Below are positions 14,556 to 17,423 of a DNA stretch of 17,423 bases, in pieces. The position numbers and the translations under genes were made by a program. The stretch is from an uncultured Bacilli bacterium (GTDB lineage: Bacteria; Bacillota_I; Bacilli_A; RF39; UBA660), in NCBI GenBank assembly GCA_934132925.1, contig CAKPAL010000012.1, positions 1-17,423 of the forward strand. The letters are read 5' to 3'. The notes beneath the pieces are model-generated. The model saw only the letters and a program-made list of their open reading frames with translations, made no database searches and was not told where the DNA came from. Each line of letters opens with the position of its first letter. Within the stretch, counting starts at the first letter, position 1.

Positions 14556-15098
14556 CTATATAGTCATCAAATCTTTTTCTTTATCTTTTAATTTTTCTTC
14601 AACGATTTTGTTATATTCATTTATTAACTCTTGAACTCTTTCGTTACCTCTTTTTTCTTCATCTTCTGGTAACTTTAAGTTTTCTAATGCCTTGTTAGCA
14701 TCTTGTCTTATATTTCTTAAGGCTATTTTAGCTTCTTCTGCTAATCCTTTTACTTGCTTTACTAATTCTTTTCTTCGATCTTCAGTAAGTGGTGGTATAA
14801 CAATAAATACTACTTCACCATTATTATTTGGTGTAACACCTAAATTAGCTTCAAAGATAGCCTTTTCAATAGCGCCTAGACAAGATCTATCGAATGGTTT
14901 TACCGATAACTGTCTTGCTTCAGGAACAGATATATTGGCTAAACTTTTAAGTGGCGTTGGAGTACCATAATATTCTACCATTACTTTATCTAACATATTA
15001 GGATTAGCTCTACCTGCTCTTACATTAGTAAACTTATTTTCTAATGCTTCAATTGTTAACATCATCTTCTCTTCTGTATTTAAAATTATTTCTTCCAT
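14556..15098 (-). CDS. frr: Ribosome recycling factor
   Basis: The protein has 180 residues (family about 185). With EF-G it splits the post-termination ribosome so that subunits can be reused. Family motifs are clear: FTNVRAGRANPNMLDKVMVEYYG, the ANISVPEARQLSVKPFD loop, and the C-terminal NIRQDANKALENLK...DEEKRGNERVQELINEYNK helix. The start is supported by AAAGGAG 5-6 bases upstream. The usual neighbours pyrH and uppS are absent, so frr has been separated from the common tsf-pyrH-frr cluster. Confidence 0.97.
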   Translation of the reverse strand: MEEIILNTEEKMMLTIEALENKFTNVRAGRANPNMLDKVMVEYYGTPTPLKSLANISVPEARQLSVKPFDRSCLGAIEKAIFEANLGVTPNNNGEVVFIVIPPLTEDRRKELVKQVKGLAEEAKIALRNIRQDANKALENLKLPEDEEKRGNERVQELINEYNKIVEEKLKDKEKDLMTI

Positions 15099-15123
15099 AT
15101 TATCTCCTTTTTATATATAAGAT

Positions 15124-15152
15124 ATTTTATCACATTTTATATATTTATTCAA
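15124..15152 (-). promoter_or_regulatory. Promoter of frr
   Basis: On the minus strand: -35 TTGAAT (15147-15152), 17-base spacer, -10 TAAAAT (15124-15129) with extended TG. Confidence 0.65.
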
Positions 15153-15170
15153 TATGTTTAAAAGAAATAT

Positions 15171-15398
15171 TTATTCAATTTCCATCATTTTACCAATCTT
15201 CTCATAGATATCTAATCTTTCTTCTTCAATATAATCCATTTCCTCTTCTAATTCTTTTTCAGGAAATACACAAGAGTCTTCTTCTAATAAAGTTTCTATT
15301 TTATCATCACATACTTTTAATTGTTCTCTTAATACTGATATAAGTAATTCTTTATCTTCATTATCTTTTTCTTCAAAACTTTTAATATTAGTTCTCAT
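15171..15398 (-). CDS. Small acidic coiled protein, unknown
   Basis: The protein has 75 residues, very rich in Glu and Asp. It reads as two amphipathic helices (about 12-40 and 48-74) with heptad-like Leu/Ile spacing (LISVLREQLKVCDDKIETLL and YIEEERLDIYEKIGKMM), so a helical hairpin or coiled-coil dimer is likely. The SD AAAGGAAG is well placed, and an extended -10 promoter lies upstream. It is cytoplasmic. No family is recognised. Confidence 0.65.
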   Translation of the reverse strand: MRTNIKSFEEKDNEDKELLISVLREQLKVCDDKIETLLEEDSCVFPEKELEEEMDYIEEERLDIYEKIGKMMEIE

Positions 15399-15427
15399 AT
15401 TTATCTTCCTTTCTTCCCACTAGTGTA

Positions 15428-15436
15428 ATTATAACA
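15428..15436 (-). promoter_or_regulatory. Extended -10 promoter of the small acidic protein gene
   Basis: TGTTATAAT on the minus strand (core TATAAT at 15428-15433), about 30 bases upstream of the ATG; the -35 is weak. Confidence 0.5.
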
Positions 15437-15521
15437 CATTTTTGTAAAGAATATAACCAAAAATATTGAAATAATGGTCAAAATCTTTAATATTTATATA
15501 TTATAACATAAAAATCAAATA

Positions 15522-15562
15522 AAAGCATAAAAAATACCATGAAAAGGTATTTTTTATGCTTT
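15522..15562 (-). terminator. Strong terminator of the surface-protein gene
   Basis: A 17-bp perfect stem (15522-15538 with 15546-15562) with a 7-base loop, followed in minus RNA by a U-rich stretch. It is symmetric enough to act both ways. Confidence 0.85.
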
Positions 15563-15564
15563 AA

Positions 15565-17022
15565 TTAATTTATTATTAATTTATATGGGTTATTAATACT
15601 CCCATCAGTTGTTAAATCTAGTTTTACATTGGAAGACAAATATAATGTTGGTACTACTTCATAACTTGGATAAGCACCTAAATTATAATTTATTCTAGCT
15701 TGGGCTGAAATAAAGACAGCATAATATGAGTAACCGCTCGAAGGTGTTAATAACCATCCGTCGTTGCTAGCGTTGTTTGTAAAAATATTAGACATCCAGT
15801 TATAACTAGCACAATCTCCATAAGCTGATAAATATCTTCCACATTCAGTTATATCTGCTGCATAACCATAATCTGATGGGTATACAAGAGCTATCTTACC
15901 TTTCCATGTTAAGGGCCTTGTATTATTATAAACTGTTCCTGTTTCTCTTTCTATTGTATATGCTTTACTTTGAAAAATAGTTATTTCATTGAATCCTCGA
16001 ATAAAAAATGTTTCTTCTGATATTAGACTTTTTGTTATGTCGTTTTTCAGTCCAATACTTGTAAAATCACACGACGTTGTTGTATTATTTTGTCCTGAAA
16101 AACATGTTCCACTTTGGGCATTCCAATAAAGGCTTTGTCCATTTCCATTATCATTACTATCAACTACATAATAATCACTAGGATTTAATAATTTCATTAG
16201 TCTTGCTGTTGTCCAATCATTTTTACCATTATTATTTTCTGCTCCTGTTGAAGTGCTCTTATTATCCCATGAATATGAGCCAATACTTTCGTTTCGCATT
16301 ATTTTTACCTTACCATCGAATACTCCTATTATTCTCCATACTTCACATGTACTTGAAGTTTGATTATTATAATCTGAACAATTAAAATAGATATAATTAT
16401 TAGGATCTGCTCCATAATATCTGATATTACCATCATTTAATCCTACCGAAGAACTTCCTAATCGATCGTTCATTAAATTTACGTTCTTTGCAAAATTATA
16501 CTTTATATTGTCATTTGTTAAAGTTTCCGTTTTTATATTACTTTCGTATAACCATGTAATATATTTAGTAAAGTTGGATGGTGGTAGAACCATAGTCACT
16601 AAATTATATCCGCTAGGAACGATTAAATCTCCTCCATTTTCATAACCTAATATTGTAATTAAATCTATTGTTTCTGAAGCCGATGAAGTATTTTCTAGAT
16701 ATAATTTTATAAACTTACTTTCTTCTTTACTAATTAATCCCGCACCCGAACTTTCACTATCAAAATATACTTTCACTATAATATTAGTACTTTTATAGCC
16801 AACTCCATATCTTACTGTGCCATTATTGGTATTTCTGATTTTATAATATACTATCTTGCTACTACCTGCTGGCACTGTAACAGAAGTATTTCCATTTAAG
16901 TTAACTGTATAATTATCATTATCCCCTGAAACACTACTATTAATTGCATAAGTTTGATATAACTTTGCTATTGATAGTGATACTGTTAATACAAATATTA
17001 TTATAATTATTTTCTTTTTCAT
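15565..17022 (-). CDS. Secreted surface-type protein with a C-terminal FGE/C-lectin-like domain
   Basis: The protein has 485 residues. An N-terminal hydrophobic segment (about 4-20) is a signal peptide or anchor. Residues about 35-150 form a beta-rich Ig-like part (Thr, Val and Asn alternation). From about 200 a second domain carries repeated motifs: YFNCSDYN...CEVWRIIGVFDGKVKIMR, the ESIGSYSWDN, NDWTTARLMKLLNP, SLYWN and WKGKIALVYPSDYG segments, paired Cys, then NDGWLLTPSSG and VVPTLYLSSNVKL at the end. The WRIIGVF and WLLTP...PTLYL pattern resembles formylglycine-generating-enzyme/C-type-lectin-fold proteins common in uncultured gut Bacilli; this is from memory and unverified. No LPxTG or C-terminal membrane helix is seen. 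The SD AAAAGGTG supports the start. It is monocistronic with an unusual terminator-containing leader. Adhesion or ligand binding is the likely role. Confidence 0.75.
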   Translation of the reverse strand: MKKKIIIIIFVLTVSLSIAKLYQTYAINSSVSGDNDNYTVNLNGNTSVTVPAGSSKIVYYKIRNTNNGTVRYGVGYKSTNIIVKVYFDSESSGAGLISKEESKFIKLYLENTSSASETIDLITILGYENGGDLIVPSGYNLVTMVLPPSNFTKYITWLYESNIKTETLTNDNIKYNFAKNVNLMNDRLGSSSVGLNDGNIRYYGADPNNYIYFNCSDYNNQTSSTCEVWRIIGVFDGKVKIMRNESIGSYSWDNKSTSTGAENNNGKNDWTTARLMKLLNPSDYYVVDSNDNGNGQSLYWNAQSGTCFSGQNNTTTSCDFTSIGLKNDITKSLISEETFFIRGFNEITIFQSKAYTIERETGTVYNNTRPLTWKGKIALVYPSDYGYAADITECGRYLSAYGDCASYNWMSNIFTNNASNDGWLLTPSSGYSYYAVFISAQARINYNLGAYPSYEVVPTLYLSSNVKLDLTTDGSINNPYKLIIN

Positions 17023-17043
17023 AATTCTACACCTTTTCCATAC

Positions 17044-17092
17044 AAAAAAGACTATAAAACACTAGTAATTAATACTAGTTATTTCATAGTCT
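17044..17092 (-). terminator. Terminator-like hairpin in the leader of the surface-protein gene (candidate attenuator)
   Basis: In minus RNA a long hairpin (5' arm from 17092, AGACUAUGAAAUAACUAGUA; 3' arm ending AUAGUCU at 17049; 5-base loop; one bulge and two G-U pairs) is followed by six U (17049-17044). It ends about 20 bases before the start codon, leaving room only for the SD, so the gene must be transcribed through it. Confidence 0.75.
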
Positions 17093-17116
17093 CTATTTAT
17101 TTTATCTATATTTCTT

Positions 17117-17179
17117 TTATTTATAGTAAGATAAACAACCCCCCCCCATTTTATAATTTTGACTTAATCTTATATTCAT
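17117..17179 (-). CDS. 20-codon leader ORF with a nine-G tract
   Basis: A short ORF in the leader of the surface gene: SD GAGAGGAGG, 8 bases, ATG at 17179-17177. Its product starts MNIRLSQNYKMGGG, then six more residues and TAA (17119-17117). The tract of nine G (17139-17147) falls at ATG GGG GGG GG. The three frames after the tract differ. With nine G it stops at 17117, and with ten G at 17121, both before the terminator hairpin. With eight or eleven G it continues 26 sense codons and stops at TAG 17064-17062, inside the hairpin's 3' arm. It is probably a regulatory leader rather than a functional peptide. Confidence 0.55.
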   Translation of the reverse strand: MNIRLSQNYKMGGGCLSYYK

Positions 17180-17212
17180 GAAGGGTTCCTCCTCTCTTTA
17201 CCTTACTAGTTA

Positions 17213-17241
17213 AGTTTATCATAAAATAATACTATTTTCAA
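17213..17241 (-). promoter_or_regulatory. Promoter of the surface-protein leader
   Basis: On the minus strand: -35 TTGAAA (17236-17241), 17-base spacer, -10 TAAACT (17213-17218) with extended TG. Transcription would start near 17206, giving a leader of about 184 bases. Confidence 0.5.
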
Positions 17242-17282
17242 TATCCATATTGATAATTTTTATAAAAAGTCAAACAAAATTG

Positions 17283-17342
17283 TCTATGAGGAAGACCTTG
17301 GGCTTGCTCATACCCCGGAATACCCTAGGATGAAGGGGCATA
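17283..17342. other. GC-rich, hairpin-prone intergenic segment
   Basis: A stretch clearly richer in G and C than its surroundings. It holds TATGAG/CTCATA pairing across about 16 bases, then CCCC/GGGG pairing around CCTAGG. It encodes no evident protein, and it lies between the terminator of the partial gene and the surface-gene promoter. It may be a small structured RNA, a repeat or a regulatory site; I recognise no known class. Confidence 0.35.
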
Positions 17343-17345
17343 AAA

Positions 17346-17374
17346 TAAAAAACTTAAGAATAAATCTTAAGTTT
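17346..17374 (-). terminator. Terminator of the partial gene at the window end
   Basis: A 10-bp perfect stem (17350-17359 with 17365-17374), 5-base loop, then a U-rich run in minus RNA. Confidence 0.8.
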
Positions 17375-17379
17375 AATAA

Positions 17380-17423
17380 TTATACTAATTCTAGAATAAC
17401 TTCTAAAGCAGAATCTCCTTTTC
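17380..17423 (-). CDS. 3' end of a gene, product unknown
   Basis: The final codons read KGDSALEVILELV then TAA, 5 bases before a strong minus-strand terminator. Only a C-terminal helix is visible, which is too little to assign a family. An HPr-like ending is possible but unsupported. Confidence 0.6.
   Translation of the reverse strand, partial: KGDSALEVILELV

Noticed and set aside
15565..17022. Target gene of a diversity-generating retroelement
   Set aside because: No reverse transcriptase or template repeat is present in the window; only the lectin-like fold hints at it.
1..17423. CRISPR array, insertion sequence or prophage
   Set aside because: No regularly spaced repeats, transposase, integrase or phage structural gene is seen; the gene content is otherwise ordinary chromosome.

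Overview
This is a very AT-rich chromosomal window with short intergenic gaps, strong AGGAGG-type ribosome binding sites, a T-box riboswitch, a CIRCE-like operator and a dacB-spmA-spmB cluster. Together these point to a low-GC Firmicute of the Bacilli/Mollicutes-related kind, probably an uncultured gut lineage; the lineage is inference. All intact genes end in TAA or TAG except one, whose TGA is followed at once by an in-frame TAA. Trp is encoded by TGG at the site I checked, and the Trp-containing genes are intact under the standard code.

Layout. 1-111: a tRNA-like 3' end with a T-arm and CCA but no convincing 5' half. 223-3004 (minus): a small membrane-anchored protein and the overlapping dacB-spmA-spmB cluster. 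3083-3766 (minus): a decayed AbiE type IV toxin-antitoxin module. Its antitoxin carries a nonsense codon and a one-base frameshift, its toxin is a stub, and its promoter/operator is intact. 4006-4845 (plus): an RluA-family pseudouridine synthase, convergent with a DNA/RNA non-specific nuclease. 5714-5790: tRNA-Arg(CCU). 5869-7161 (minus): 5-formyltetrahydrofolate cyclo-ligase and a tail-anchored acidic protein of unknown function. 7277-9684 (plus): a small ferredoxin and clpB without its N-terminal domain, behind a CIRCE-like operator.

9794-13790 (minus): a Phe T-box (specifier UUC), an unknown 95-residue protein, pheS and pheT. 13789-15398 (minus): an unknown 246-residue protein, frr and a small acidic coiled protein. 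15565-17210 (minus): a secreted surface-type protein behind an unusual leader. 17380-17423: the last codons of another minus-strand gene.

The most novel-looking feature is the leader of the surface protein (about 17023-17210). It has a promoter, a strong Shine-Dalgarno, a short ORF interrupted by a run of nine G, and then an intrinsic-terminator-like hairpin ending just before the gene's own ribosome binding site. In the present G9 frame the leader ORF stops before the hairpin. With eight or eleven G it would run into the hairpin's 3' arm. I therefore propose a phase-variable switch in which tract length decides whether a translating ribosome disrupts the terminator. The decayed AbiE module and the T-box operon's extra small gene are the next most interesting.
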